This document shows, in pieces, positions 1-11,578 of a stretch of DNA of 64,000 nt. How positions within the stretch are numbered: the first letter of the stretch is position 1; the number at the start of each line of letters is the position of its first letter. Origin of the DNA: Patiria pectinifera. Lineage: Eukaryota; Echinodermata; Asteroidea; Valvatida; Asterinidae. The stretch covers positions 9,930,465 through 9,994,464 of the forward strand of contig CM057149.1 in NCBI GenBank assembly GCA_029964075.1. Direction: 5' to 3'. The position numbers were made by a program, and so were the translations under genes. The notes beneath the pieces were generated by a model, which was given only the letters and a program-made list of their open reading frames with translations, was not told the DNA's origin and ran no database searches.

Positions 1-1880
1 AACCAGTGTACCTGCAGAGCAGAGCTGCTCTTACAAAAACAGTTTTTTCGCGGGTTTTTTTTTTTGGACGCCCACAATTGCGAAAAAAGTAGTTGAATTG
101 AAATTCTCAGCGCATTATTATATTCAACTGACGTTTGAATGAATTTAAAGTTATTTTAATCTCATTTTATTCTTTATGATCTATCCATAAATGCAGCCAA
201 AAAAACAAATTATTTAAAACTGCCTCATATTACAAAAAGACAAATGCCAAAATTCCAATTCTGTTTAGTCTTGATAGAAACACGAATATTGTACAAATAA
301 AACATAGAATGGATAAAATAGAGTTTAACTAAAAATATCAATTAAAAACCTAGGTCGCGGATTTTGTTGTTGTTGTACAAAGTGGTTTTGTCGTTGCACT
401 TAAAACTTATGTAAATATAAAAGAAAGAAAGAACAATTGTCAAAAAATAATAATCAGTAAATACTTGTGGATACAAATTTAGAGAAATTTATCCTATTTC
501 ATGCTTACTTTTCCTATTTCAACTAGATTAATTTGGTTGGATCTCAACATATATGCTATTTTGCCTGTACATTGCATAAGTAAATTGTGACACGAGGATG
601 AATAACCTGAGTTGATAAGGACTAATCATTATTGATTCTTATCACCTAGTTTGCTGTTTGCTATTTTGCCTGTACATTGCATAATTAGATAATGACACGA
701 GGATGAATAACCTGAGTTGATAAGGACCAACCATTATTGATTCTTATCACTCAGTTAACTATTTGCTATTTTGCTTGTAAATTGCATAATTAAATAATGA
801 CACGAGGATGAATAACCTGAGTTGATAAGGACCAACCATTATTGATTCTTATCACTCAGTTTACTGTTTGCTATTTTGCTTGTAAATTGCATAATTAAAT
901 AATGACACGAGGATGAATAACCTGAGTTGATAAGGACCAACCATTATTGATTCTTATCACTCAGTTTACTGTTTGCTATTTTGCTTGTAAATTGCATAAT
1001 TAAATAATGACACGAGGATGAATAACCTGAGTTGATAAAGACCAATCATTATTGATTCTTATCACTCAGTTTGCTGTTTTGTATTTTGATTGTATATTGG
1101 ATAATTAAATAATGACACGAGGATGAATAACCTGAGTTGATAAGAACCAACCATTATTGATTCTTATCACTCAGTTTGCTATTTTGCTTGTAAATTGCAC
1201 AATTAAATTGTGACACGAGGATGAATAACCTGAGTTGATAAGGACCAATCATTATTGATTCTTATCACTCAGTTTACTGTTTGCTATTTTGCTTGCATAT
1301 TGGATAATTAAATAATGACACGAGGATGAATAACCTGAGTTGATAAGGACCAACCATTATTGATTCTTATCACTCAGTTTACTGTTTGCTATTTTGCTTG
1401 TACATTGCATAATTAAATAATGACACGAGGATGAATAACCTGAGTTGATAAGGACCAACCATTATTGATTCTTATCACTCAGTTTACTGTTTGCTATTTT
1501 GCTTGTACATTGCATAATTAAATAATGACACGAGGATGAATAACCTGAGTTGATAAGGACCAATCATTATTGATTTTTATCACTCAGTTGGCTGTTTGCT
1601 ATTTTGCTTGTATATTGCATAATTAAATAATGACACGAGGATGAATAACCTGAGTTGATAAGAACCGAACCATTATTTATTCTTATCACCCAGTTTGCTG
1701 TTTGCTATCTCGCTTGTATATTGCAGCACAAAAACACAAAGGTTCCAATGACCTATGACGTTGAATAAACCGAGTGACAAGAACCAATCCATGATTCAGT
1801 TTTCCCAATTTATTCCAAGTTTTCTGTTTGCAAGAATGTGATTCTAGTAGCACTAGTTTTTAGCAGCTGTAGTGATACTG
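1..1880 (+). repeat. Dispersed repeat, copy 1, carrying an internal satellite
   Basis: Both flanks of the 105-bp array recur at 5690-6640. Shared landmarks include the stretch with cagccaaa and caaattatttaaaactg (about 190-225 here, 5850-5880 there), and the right flank with gacaagaaccaatcca and tttagcagctgta (about 1776-1875 here, 6537-6625 there). The left boundary is at or before base 1. The two copies differ chiefly in satellite copy number: about 12 units here, one or two there. It looks like a non-autonomous mobile element with an internal tandem array. The class (Helitron-like or SINE-like) is not decided by what I can see. Confidence 0.75.
548..1730 (+). repeat. 105-bp tandem satellite, about 12 units
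   Basis: The word gacacgagg starts at 589, 694, 799, 904, 1009, 1114, 1212, 1317, 1422, 1527 and 1632, a spacing of 105 bp with one 98-bp unit. Each unit holds ctgagttgataag followed about 17 nt later by cttatcactcag. These are near-complementary, so every monomer can fold into a 12-bp hairpin. Units are very similar in the middle and diverge at both ends, as expected from unequal exchange. Confidence 0.95.
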
Positions 1881-1921
1881 AGGCTCAGTGCTGAAGCCCA
1901 CCGCCATTATAAAGGATGCCC

Positions 1922-1972
1922 AGGCTCTAAAATTGCTATATTTTGCAACAAAATAGAGCAATTTTAGAGCCT
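1922..1972. repeat. Perfect-stem hairpin, 51 nt
   Basis: The arm aggctctaaaattgct (1922-1937) is exactly complementary to agcaattttagagcct (1957-1972). After one mismatch, tattttg (1939-1945) pairs with caaaata (1949-1955), leaving a 3-nt loop. The total is 23 paired bases in 51 nt. It may be a tiny foldback element or a structured RNA. No function can be assigned. Confidence 0.85.
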
Positions 1973-3413
1973 ATTTTATCCGCATTTGACAGAAATACGA
2001 GCTCGCAGTCCTCTTCAAGGCTTGCACCCTTCTTTTTTACAAACCCTCAAGTTCATGGCCCACAAATTACTCCAATAGCAAAGAAATTGAGAGAATGCGA
2101 ATCGTGATTGCCGGGCGTAGGCAATTTGCAACCTTTAGTTCAGCTCCCTATATTTCACCTATAGAGGGCGGCATACGGGTTACCTGGTGACACTGTCGAC
2201 AACACAAACATGCTTTGGTTTAAACTCTAGCTCCAACCATTGCGAACGATGCATATTTTGTACTTAACTTGACTGACTCACTGGCGGACTTATTCAATTA
2301 CTTGAAATTAGACTTATCTATGTCTCTCGCTGACTGACTGACTGACTGTCTCCCCGACTGACTGTCTGTATTGTCTTTTTTTTTTTCTTTTTTTTTTTTA
2401 CAGCGTGGTCACTCCTTGGGATGGCGATCGAGACTACGTTCAGAGGTTCTTGGGGGGGGGGGGGGATCGTACCATATTTTCAAGGGCAGTGGCGATAAAA
2501 TCGTACAATCATGCACAATATATTACCTAATAGTGTACAAATGCCCCTTCTCACGACTATTTCTGTTAAGGGGGAGACCGTTCACATGTGACGTCACCTT
2601 CTAACATTTGCTACTGCCATTTTTGATGGAATTTTTTGGGGGGCTAGACAAAAGGTTTTTTTGGGGGGGGGGGGCTAATACACCCCCTAGCCCCCCCCCC
2701 CCCCCAGAACCGCGCCTGGTGTGGATGGACGGTGCCTTGGAGCTTGTTTATCTGATGAGTGGGTACACCTTGGCACCGGCTTGTCGGAGGATGCGTTGGA
2801 GATGATGAGAAGCTGGACCTATGTACGGAAGAGGGTAGAAATCAAAGAGCGTGAAATTGTTCGCAATTATTGTACCTTAACGTTGGTGTTTTTATAGCTT
2901 CTTTTGATATGACAACAAGCCACTCAACGAAATTAGACGTCGGTCGATGCTTCGCTTTCCCCACGTCGCAGAGCAATGATACGCACCTTCATTGTAAAAC
3001 TCAACCAATCAACCGCTACGTTTTGGTACTGGCGGGAGACTGACCAATTATGTAACTGGTATAGAATGACGTATTAACTCCGATGACCAATCAGTGAATT
3101 ACACACCATCTACCTCTTCCCATTCCTTTCCAGGCAGTAGTGAACCCATCAACGCCGATCCTCGATCATTTAGAGTTATCTAACTCACTGTGTACAGAAG
3201 TGTTTTCAAGTTTATCAGCTTTTGTGCAAGACAAACAAACTATTTTTCGAAGTGTTTTTTTTTGTCGCCACGGTTATGTCGTCGAAATATCGTTAAAAAT
3301 AGGCCTATCACCAGTAATAGGCAAACGCAGCACGACAAATCGTGATATTTATTTTGTTATCCATTTTGAGACCAAATTAAAAGGACGATCGATTTGGCAA
3401 GTACTTTAGCATA
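1973..3413. other. Upstream region of the fibrinogen-related gene; no gene recognised
   Basis: It contains a short GACT-type tetranucleotide stretch (about 2325-2365), poly-T and poly-G/C tracts (2375-2400, 2452-2465, 2660-2705), and an open frame at 3140-3409 with no recognisable protein content. The last few hundred bases presumably hold the promoter and 5' UTR of the gene at 3414. No convincing TATA box was identified. Confidence 0.5.
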
Positions 3414-4445
3414 ATGATGACAATGGCGAAACAGATCTTTGCGTTGGCACTATTTCACATTTTATTCTTCGGATTGCAAGGAGCCAATTTGACCGTCTCC
3501 GGATTTGAAACTTCATCTTATACAGGACAGCATACGTTTTATGCTGCGGAAAATCGCGCTCTAAGGGAGTTTGCATTTACAATAAAAACTGCGCGTTCTC
3601 GTGTCATCTGCGGACGGGAATGCAGCATGGATGAACGTTGCAAGTCGTTTAACTTTAACGACTGCAATAAAATATGCGAGTTGAACCTAGCGACAAGACG
3701 AGAGCATCCCGAAGACTTCAATGCAACTCAAGGAAGTGTGTACTTTGATGCAGATGAGGACACACCTCTCTACTCTCTAACTGATCGCTACAGAAGTTGC
3801 AAGATGCTCTTAGATGCCGGTTATCGCTCAAGCGGTATCTACACAATCTACCCAGAGGGATTCGGTAATTGCGGTCTTCGTGTCTACTGCGACATGGAAA
3901 CTGACGGCGGAGGATGGATCGTGTTTCAGAGGCGACAAGATGGCAGCGTGGACTTCTACCGTAACTGGGCCGAGTACCAGTCTGGCTTTGGCGATCTGTC
4001 CGGTGAGTTCTGGTTGGGCAATGACAACTTGGTGACTCTGACGTCGGATACTTCACAAGGAACATGGGAGCTACGCGTAGATATGGGGGACTGGGAGGGC
4101 AACACGGCATGGGCAAAGTACTCAGATTTCAAACTATCCCCGGGTGAGTACAATCTGACTATTGGCCAATACGATGCCGACAGCACTGCCGGTACTGACT
4201 CTCTTCTTTATCACCGAGGACGTCCCTTCACCACAAAGGATCGTGACAATGACGCACGGTCGGGGTCAAATTGTGCACAATCCTACCATGGAGCCTGGTG
4301 GTTTAATAATTGTTTGCGCTCCGACTTGAATGGTCGTTATTACCCAGATGAGCACGCACCTTACAGTGAGGGCTTGTATTGGCGATTCTGGAAAGTTTTT
4401 ACCTATTCTCTGAAATCGTGCAGGATGAAAATGCGTGCGAGATGA
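3414..4445 (+). CDS. Secreted PAN/apple-like plus fibrinogen-related domain protein (ficolin/FREP-like)
   Basis: An intronless 343-residue frame. An N-terminal hydrophobic stretch (about residues 7-21, ending near GLQGA) is a signal peptide. Translation may start at Met1, Met2 or Met4. Residues about 40-112 form a PAN/apple-like module with Cys66, 70, 76, 84 and 88. A fibrinogen C-terminal domain spans about 128-343, with the diagnostic CDMETDGGGWIVFQRR (159-174). The calcium site DRDND is at 276-280, followed by CAQSYHGAWWFNNC (287-300), whose two cysteines would form the usual disulfide beside the ligand pocket. Family knowledge: such lectin-like proteins bind acetylated sugars or microbial surfaces extracellularly. 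Possible N-glycosylation sites are NLT (25, 247) and NAT (103). The C-terminal block reads YSLKSCRMKMR, with Cys336 where the family usually has a small non-Cys residue. The single exon and flanking repeat copies suggest a duplicated or retrotransposed member of a larger family. The exact ligand is unknown. Confidence 0.93.
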   Translation: MMTMAKQIFALALFHILFFGLQGANLTVSGFETSSYTGQHTFYAAENRALREFAFTIKTARSRVICGRECSMDERCKSFNFNDCNKICELNLATRREHPEDFNATQGSVYFDADEDTPLYSLTDRYRSCKMLLDAGYRSSGIYTIYPEGFGNCGLRVYCDMETDGGGWIVFQRRQDGSVDFYRNWAEYQSGFGDLSGEFWLGNDNLVTLTSDTSQGTWELRVDMGDWEGNTAWAKYSDFKLSPGEYNLTIGQYDADSTAGTDSLLYHRGRPFTTKDRDNDARSGSNCAQSYHGAWWFNNCLRSDLNGRYYPDEHAPYSEGLYWRFWKVFTYSLKSCRMKMRAR

Positions 4446-5689
4446 GACCATAAATACTTTTACATGTTATTAAGCTGGTTAATGGAACTTAAATTGTAAT
4501 GTTTTTACCCTAGGCTGATAAGCCTGCCGAAAAGGGGCAGGCGAATGTTCCAGTTGACGTAGCCGACCGGAGTGTGGATGTTAAATCCCTGCCCGGCCTT
4601 TCTCTAATATTGAATGAAAAACGAAAATGGAAAAGACGATTGAGTTCAAACCATGCATTGTTAGAAAAACGATTAATAGATGTATGGCAAGTATACCTAA
4701 ACTTTACATAGCTTTGTATAAGCTTTATAAAACACATTCACGATATCCTGTCTTGGGCACTATTGGACAATAGGTGGCGCTCTTCATGGTTGCACAGTCA
4801 ATATTGCCAATGGGCGTTTAAAAATGGGCACTAATGAGAAAATATTGGGGGAGGGGGATAAATTTTCCCTTGACCCCGGATGCTACAACATTGATATATG
4901 TGTGTGTAATTTACAGCGCCCCAAACATCATTTCATGTCACATCGTCCCCATCTGTCCACCTGTATTTCAAACCCCCACCATTATTGATCACTTCGCTTT
5001 ACAGCTGTAGGTTTTGCTTGGTAACGCCAGTTGTTTTGTTCTTTCTAAAACAATCATCACCCCCTAGCCCCCTCTCACATTTCTATATCGAAGGAGAAAA
5101 GAGGAGAGAAGATAGAGACATTCTTGAATATTAATCTAACAATATAATGACATTAACTTATTTTCGCGGGAAATGGTTTTGCTCATCAGTATATAAAAAC
5201 TTAATGGAACCACGTAGCTAGAAACAGATAGTGCTTTTGGAATGTCATAACCGAGGTGCTCTAAGCACAGGACGCACTGGGGGTCGTTCTGAAGGGTCAC
5301 TCTTATTGGTTTGTTATTATAAAATGTCTATAAATTTTGAGAGGAAGGAGTGGGTTCAGCACTCGAGCGGGATTGGGAATATTTCCCTCAGTTATACTAT
5401 GCACAATGCTAGTCGCCAATTTTGAAAGAAAAATCGCTAAAGAGTTTGTGTCAAACGTTCACTCCTGAAAAGTTCCCCCTTGGTACCTGGTAGAATTAGC
5501 TGCTTTTAAATGATTATGTACTATAGGGCCCAATTTCCTGTTTTTCAAACGCCATTCTTTCTTCTAGAAACAAGAAGAAATCGGAATGAAAACAATGTCA
5601 TCGAATGAAACGATAGGCTGCACGTTTAATAGGGGAAACAAATCTTGGCAATTATTTGCGTTCTGGCAAAATTCATTTAGACTGGTTTC
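4446..5689. other. Intergenic, no gene seen
   Basis: AT-rich sequence downstream of the fibrinogen-related gene, with only short shadow frames. The 3' UTR of that gene must lie in the first part. No clear AATAAA was seen close to the stop. Confidence 0.5.
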
Positions 5690-6640
5690 CACCTCTATCA
5701 GGACCAGTCTCCTTGCAGAACAGATCTGCTGTTTGAAGCCCACAATAGCGAAACAATTAGATAAATTGAAGTTTTTCGGCACTTTATTATACCTTTGACT
5801 AAACGTAAAATTTACTTTGTCGCATGCTTTATGATGGATCGATAAATGGCAGCCAAATAAAACAAATTATTTAAAACTGTATAGTGCTCACAAAAGGACA
5901 AAGGACACAATTTAAAATGTTTTGAGTCATGATGGAGAAACAAAAATTGTACAAATGAAACATTGCATCAATGAAATATAGTTCAACAAATAATATCAGT
6001 TCAAGAGTTTGGTTCAAATCTATTCATCCAGCCAAAAGACTGAAGTGAAAAGTGATTTGTGATTTCAGCTCCTGTACAATTTGGATTTGTCGTTGCGCTA
6101 AAACGTTGCTAAGAAGAAATGAAAAAAAGTCCCAAAAATGAGAAGTAATTAAACAAGTTGATGTCCCATTTTTGTCAAAAATTAATCCGTAACTGAACAT
6201 GTCAATTAATGTAACTTGTGCACTGTCTACTTTTGACACCAATTTAGAGAAAATGAAATAACTAAAATTCAATTTACCTGACTGAAAATTGCTTATCTTG
6301 AGTATAAAGCTAAACAGGGAGCAGAAAGCTAGATCATTTTTGTTTTAATCTAAACGTGTTTATTTTGCCTGTACATTGCATAATATAAATAATGACCTAT
6401 GACGCTGAATAACCTGAGGGATAAGGACAAAACCATTATTGATTCTTATCACTCAGTTTGCTGTTTGCTATTTTGCTTGTAAATTGCGGCACAAAACAAA
6501 AAGGTTCCAATGACCTATGACGTTGAATAAACCGAGCGACAAGAACCAATCCAGGAATCAGTTTTTCCGATTTATTTTGAGTTTTCTGTTTGTACGAATG
6601 TCGTACTAGTGTTTAGCAGCTGTATGGATACTGGGACACT
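5690..6640 (+). repeat. Dispersed repeat, copy 2 (short satellite)
   Basis: Same element as at 1-1880. The left flank aligns from about 5690. A single 105-bp-type unit, with cttatcactcag, lies at about 6360-6480. The right flank, with gacaagaaccaatcca and gtttagcagctgta, follows to about 6625. The two copies lie in the same orientation on either side of the fibrinogen-related gene. Confidence 0.75.
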
Positions 6641-6871
6641 CTCTAAATTCCAAAGACTGAAATTAGGGACAAGACGTTTAAGAGTGAAAACCACTCTCAT
6701 TTTCGATTGAAATAGTCTGAAAAAAGAACCACTTCAGTCGAAGCTTGAGTAAAAACTCGATCTTTACGATTGAAGGAATTTCACTCTAAAACGTCTAGTC
6801 CCTAGTTTCCGACTGTAAGAGTAAATCTTCAATCGAATGGAGTGAATTTTCACTCTTTCTAATTTAGAGAG
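6639..6871. mobile_element. Foldback MITE-like element
   Basis: Ends ctctctaaatt (6639-6649) and aatttagagag (6861-6871) are exact 11-bp inverted repeats. Further in, tagggacaagacgttt and aagagtgaaa (about 6664-6690) are answered by tttcactctaaaacgtct and agtcccta (about 6779-6804). The element is 233 bp with no coding capacity, typical of a non-autonomous DNA element. It abuts the end of repeat copy 2. Confidence 0.75.
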
Positions 6872-8808
6872 AATGTTTAACAGATATGTCTACCCTTCCA
6901 TCTACAGCTTAGTAAACAGGAATCTGCAAAAAAAGCATTGAAAAGCTTTACCATTTTGAAAAGCGGTCACTTGCCCCCCCCCCCCCGTCCCCCACACCCG
7001 GTTCCTCCACCGCAGTTTGGTCCGCACCTTTAGTCCAGTTCTTCACCTGTGTCTAATGGCGGTCACTTAAACCTCAACTTGGCAACTTTCTCCCTGATGT
7101 AGAGCTACTTGTTCCACCCATGAATTGTTGCACATAATTCCTACAAATGAAGAATTTCAGCTCCAAGAACCCGAAGTTGTTCTATACAGAGTTATAACCT
7201 CAAAAGAAAAAAATGTTAGCCCCCTCTCTCCATTGTACAGACGAATCCCAACTTAGCACTGAAACCTGGGCTCTCAGTGCTCAGCCATTTGATGAATTCA
7301 GGACCTTTTTTATCCTCTCAGCAAAATACGGCACTGAGGCCTTCGGCTAGTCAGTGCCAATTTCAAATTCCACTTTAATTGCATGGGGATGGGAGAGTGG
7401 TCATCCAATCGAAAGAGAGCAGCACGCAATGTGCACAGTTTGTCGAGATCTACCCACTGATCTTTATAATACTGACTATATAGCTTGTGGCCATTACGGC
7501 ATTAAAGTTATGTCGCTTTTTGACCAGTTCGCCCCGGTCTTCTTTTTTTTTTGGTAGGTGGGCTGCTCAAATGTCGTGCATAATTGATATTTTACAATGT
7601 GCACATCACATCGTTTGCACAAATAGAAATAAAGGGCATTTTTCCCCCAATATAACTGTACCACATGAGGGCGATCGCGATGCATCGCTGCCATTGCGTA
7701 AGAGCCTCGCCTCCGTGGGCACGTGCGCGTTCCTCCATCAACCCCTGGCCGTGGGGAATATGTAAACGGCTGCGCTGACTGGCTGAAACAGAGCTTTCTG
7801 CGCGCGTACTTCGAAGTCTGCGCGCCCCATGCCCACTCATGATTATCTCCTACACGTCAAATAACGTATATTCGTACAAGTAACATGCATTCTGGGTGAA
7901 GTGGAGAAAATATAGTATGTCACTCATTTACTTGAAACTGAATGACTTGCGATTTACTTGTGATTGACTTGTGTTGAAAAGGGACGACAGAGGCACGCAA
8001 ATTTAATATAAATCCTTATAACGCCACGTCGAAATCTCATCACGCTCGTGTTTGAAAGGATCGATTCTACAAAAAAAAGAAACTTTAAGCGCCGTGTCGT
8101 GCGTTAAATTATCGGACTTAAATTATGCCGACTTCCTATTTATCTGTTGTGTCAAATTTGAAAGCATTTGAACTTAAAACATAGAAGTTATGACAAAAAA
8201 ATACTATTTTTGACCAAAAACAGGCAAAATAATGAGATAAAATGTCGTCATAACGTTAATGTGCAATTTGGGCCAATGTGATCAGCCAGATTCAGATTCA
8301 GCACTATCGAATTAGTAAAGTTGACCTTATTGCAAGTTGACAAAGTTAAGACGATCCTGAACTTCTAGACCTGATACAGATGTTTGGCCCATGGCCTACT
8401 ACGGCTTGGATTTAATCATAACAGGTTCTTATCAAGCGCTTTTAACAACGATCAAAGCGCTTTACATTATTATTAACCCTTATCATTGGGCCAATTAAAC
8501 ATTCTAAATACCATCTCAGCTCCCTGGGGAGTATACAGCTCGATGATGCCTGTTAGGCAGGAATAGGCAAGGATCCTAATTCAATCACGCGTTTGTTGTA
8601 TACAAACGCAGAGTGGAAAAATAAACTGATTGAAAACTGTTAAAGCCATGACTAGAAACGTAAAATCGAAATGTACACTTTTTGCGGCATGAGCTTGTGC
8701 AGTTGTGCTGGTCGGAGAGAGGGGGACCACCAACCTTTCGGATTTCCATACGGCAACGAATTAAAGATGAGACCCTTGGTGATCCTTTCAAGGAATAAAA
8801 ACGAAGTA
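6872..8808. other. Intergenic, no gene seen
   Basis: It contains poly-C (about 6975-6987). The segment at about 8425-8475 has the words agcgcttt and attattatta, which resemble SINE tails. Open frames here show no domain and no plausible splice partners. Confidence 0.45.
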
Positions 8809-8811
8809 TTA

Positions 8812-9136
8812 GGCCAAAAAAAATATTCGGTCTCTGGTCAGACCAAAGTTCCGGAATTGACGCGGCCACGCGGCTGTTTTTTTTTTTTTTCAAGCTTGGA
8901 TTGTACAGACAAGGTGGGGTACTATTTTGCTTTTTTGGTGTCCTCATGTACATTGGTGTCCTCCATAATTTGCCTTGGTGCTTTCGATCATTTGCCTTGA
9001 TGCAATTTCCCATTCCTTGGTGCCCTTTGGTAAAAAAAAAAATGAGGAGGTGCGGAAATAGAGGGCGCTGTTGGAGCTACCACGGAACATTTTGGGAAAA
9101 AAAAAAGATCGACGCGCATGATTTATTTTTGTGGCC
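8812..9136 (+). mobile_element. TTA-flanked MITE, copy 1 (right end damaged)
   Basis: About 325 bp, closely matching 12234-12610. It begins ggccaaaaaa followed by cggtctctggtcag, and ends ggcc, with TTA on each side (8809-8811, 9137-9139). The right terminal repeat lacks the ctgaccagagaccg block present in copy 2. A 3-bp TTA duplication suggests a PIF/Harbinger-type transposase as mobiliser (inference). Confidence 0.8.
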
Positions 9137-9139
9137 TTA

Positions 9140-10170
9140 AAGAAAACAGTTTCCACGAAATATACTTGTTTTGCTGCGGGATCTAGAGGGGCGTCATTAA
9201 AGGTGTAAGTACAAGGTAAGTGCATTAATTGTGGTCACGTGCAAGATTCACTGCATGGTAGAACGTGTGAATACAGATTCTTTTCTACAATTGTTCTTTC
9301 GATACTGGACCAATATACACGTTTGACATACAACCAAAACTCAGTAAATAACGTTTTTAGATACGGAAATTTCTGTTATGATCACGATTTCCCTTTTCAC
9401 GAGCCACACAGACCATTGTTCGCACTAGGCTCACAGATCCCCTTCATCCAAATACAGCTACAGTGCCTTCATATAAATCCCGTGGTTTCGCTCCACAAAT
9501 GCGAACTCACACCAAGCCTCATCTAAATAAAGTGCTACGGCCAACGTGCTTAAGCCAATCAATTTGAATCTTTGAAATCGGCAAAGCGATAACACGGCTT
9601 TTAAAAGCATTTGCAAATTGAGTTCGACACGGGACTGTGCTTTGGAAAGATACGGTCAGCCCTAATAAATTGGAGGCCATTAAGATAATTTGAAACTGAT
9701 GGAAGCAGTGCCAATCAAAAAGAAGTAATGCCAAATATAGCTGTTTTTCGGGTCAGTTGTTCTCGTGGCCTCTAAGACACAAGATCATCAATCTAATTTA
9801 CAGAGACGCTATCAGTTTTTAGGTTTTGTCCAGTTTCATATTGACAAAGAAGAGCTGTTTGGAAACTAAGACAAGCAACACCAAAAGGCGCTTCATTTCG
9901 TATTCATTGATATTTTATGTTATGTTTGAAATTAAAGTGATTTCCAGTTTAAACATGCTGTTCCCCGGGGCTGGTTTCACTCATTTTGGCATGTGTTTGT
10001 TTACCATTTGGCTATATGTTCATTTGTTCGGGTTCCTGACTGTTTTGTTCATTTATTGTCTGTTTCCTGTTGTTGTTGTTTGCCTACTTTCCTGATATTA
10101 GGTCTGTGTATCTTTTCCTATATCTGGCTGCTTTGTTGTTTATGTAATTGTGCAATTAACACAATTTGTT
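9140..10170. other. Intergenic, no gene seen
   Basis: AT-rich sequence with hydrophobic-looking short frames (about 9990-10260) caused by T-rich composition. There is no domain, signal or exon pattern that I can support. Confidence 0.45.
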
Positions 10171-10895
10171 CAAGGAAATTGCAGTATGAAGAACTTGCCA
10201 TTCGAGATGTAAATACAGTTATTGTGAAAACGGGAACTCAAGATAAACACATTGTATTGCCATGAAATTTCCTCTAATATTTTGCCATGGTATTTGACAC
10301 GAAAATCTAGAAAATTGACTGGAACCGCCAAAAAATGAATCAAATATAATTCAAGGAAATTGCAGTATGAAGGACTCTCCGTATTATATCGTCATGCAAC
10401 AATTTTTTTTAAAAGAGGGCGCGCTTCACAAACACTGCTCACCGCCGGCCGCGCTCCATCCGAATTCTGGCCGTTCAAGATGTTAACACAGTTATTGTGA
10501 AATTGGCAACTCAAGATAAACACATTGTATTGCAATGAAATTTCCTCTTATATTTTTCCATGGTTTTTGACAGGAAAATCTAGAAAATTGACAGGAACCG
10601 CCGAAGAATGAATCTAATATAATTTAAGGAAATTGCAGTATAAAAAACTGGCCATTAGAGATGTAATACAGTTATTGTGAAATCGGGAACTCAAGATAAT
10701 CACATTGTTTTGCAATAAAATTTCCTCTAATATTTTTCCATGGTTTTTGACACGAAAATCTTGAAAATTGACAGGAACTGCTGAAGAATGAATGTAATAT
10801 AATTCCAGGAAATTGCAGCATGAAGCTAGGACTCCGTATTTTATCCTCATGCAACAATTTCTTACAAAAGAGGGCGCGCTACACGAACACTGCTC
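10171..10895. repeat. Complex tandem repeat (about 180-bp and 92-bp modules)
   Basis: The word aggaaattgcag recurs near 10173, 10353, 10627 and 10808. An about 180-bp module A (with ggaactcaagataa, tttcctct and ccatggt) occurs three times. A shorter module B (with ctccgtatt, atgcaacaattt and agagggcgcgct) occurs twice, giving the order A-B-A-A-B. Divergence is moderate. It has no coding content. Confidence 0.8.
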
Positions 10896-11578
10896 ATGGT
10901 CACCGCACTACGTCTAGGGTCCACTGTACTAATTCAAGCCCCATTGAAAACTGTGTTAAATCAACAAAGTTCAGGGCCAAGTAACATGCAAGCCAACATC
11001 ACTGGGGTTTCTCAAACAAAAATTAAATTATTGTCTTGTCTTTTATCCTTTTCATTTCTTTTCAATTTTAGGTACATTAACCAATTACATTTTTAAATAT
11101 TCACACCCAAATAAAATCACCTCTCGAAAAGTTATAGTTCCCAAACCTGCATGTAGCCATTTTACAAGTGGCATCCTTCCACTTTCACAGGCAAATACTA
11201 GGACCCATTTTTCATCCGTAATTTTATCAAGCCTGCCCTCAGATGGAAGCCTAAAAACCAGGGAGTTGTGATCCTTGGCTATATTTACACAATTCCACCG
11301 TTTTTAAAGCCAAACGGTCTCCGTTTTCAAAAGAAATTGTGGGGGGGGGGCACTTTTTATGCTAATCAGCTGGCGTAGAAATACTCGCTTGAATTAGTTC
11401 AGTGCACCCTCTGGCTATTCAAGATTTTCACCGAGCGAAGGGGGGGGGGGGGGGGCCGAGCGAACGAGCGCGAGGGCTATACTCTCGTCGAATGAGGGCG
11501 CCCTCGAAAATATTTAGAAAGATGGAGAAGATTATGTGTTTGTGGTGGTTGCCCATTCATCACTTTTTTCATTGTAAA
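10896..11578. other. Upstream region of the VWA/Cache gene
   Basis: It holds poly-G tracts (11340-11350, 11440-11454). An in-frame ATG at 11402 and another at 11522 could extend the next protein, but neither gives as good a signal peptide as the ATG at 11579. The promoter and 5' UTR are presumed to lie here. Confidence 0.4.

Noticed and set aside
9993..10265. Hydrophobic 90-codon frame resembling a membrane protein
   Set aside because: The hydrophobicity follows from a T-rich stretch, and the frame runs into the complex tandem repeat from 10171. No family features.
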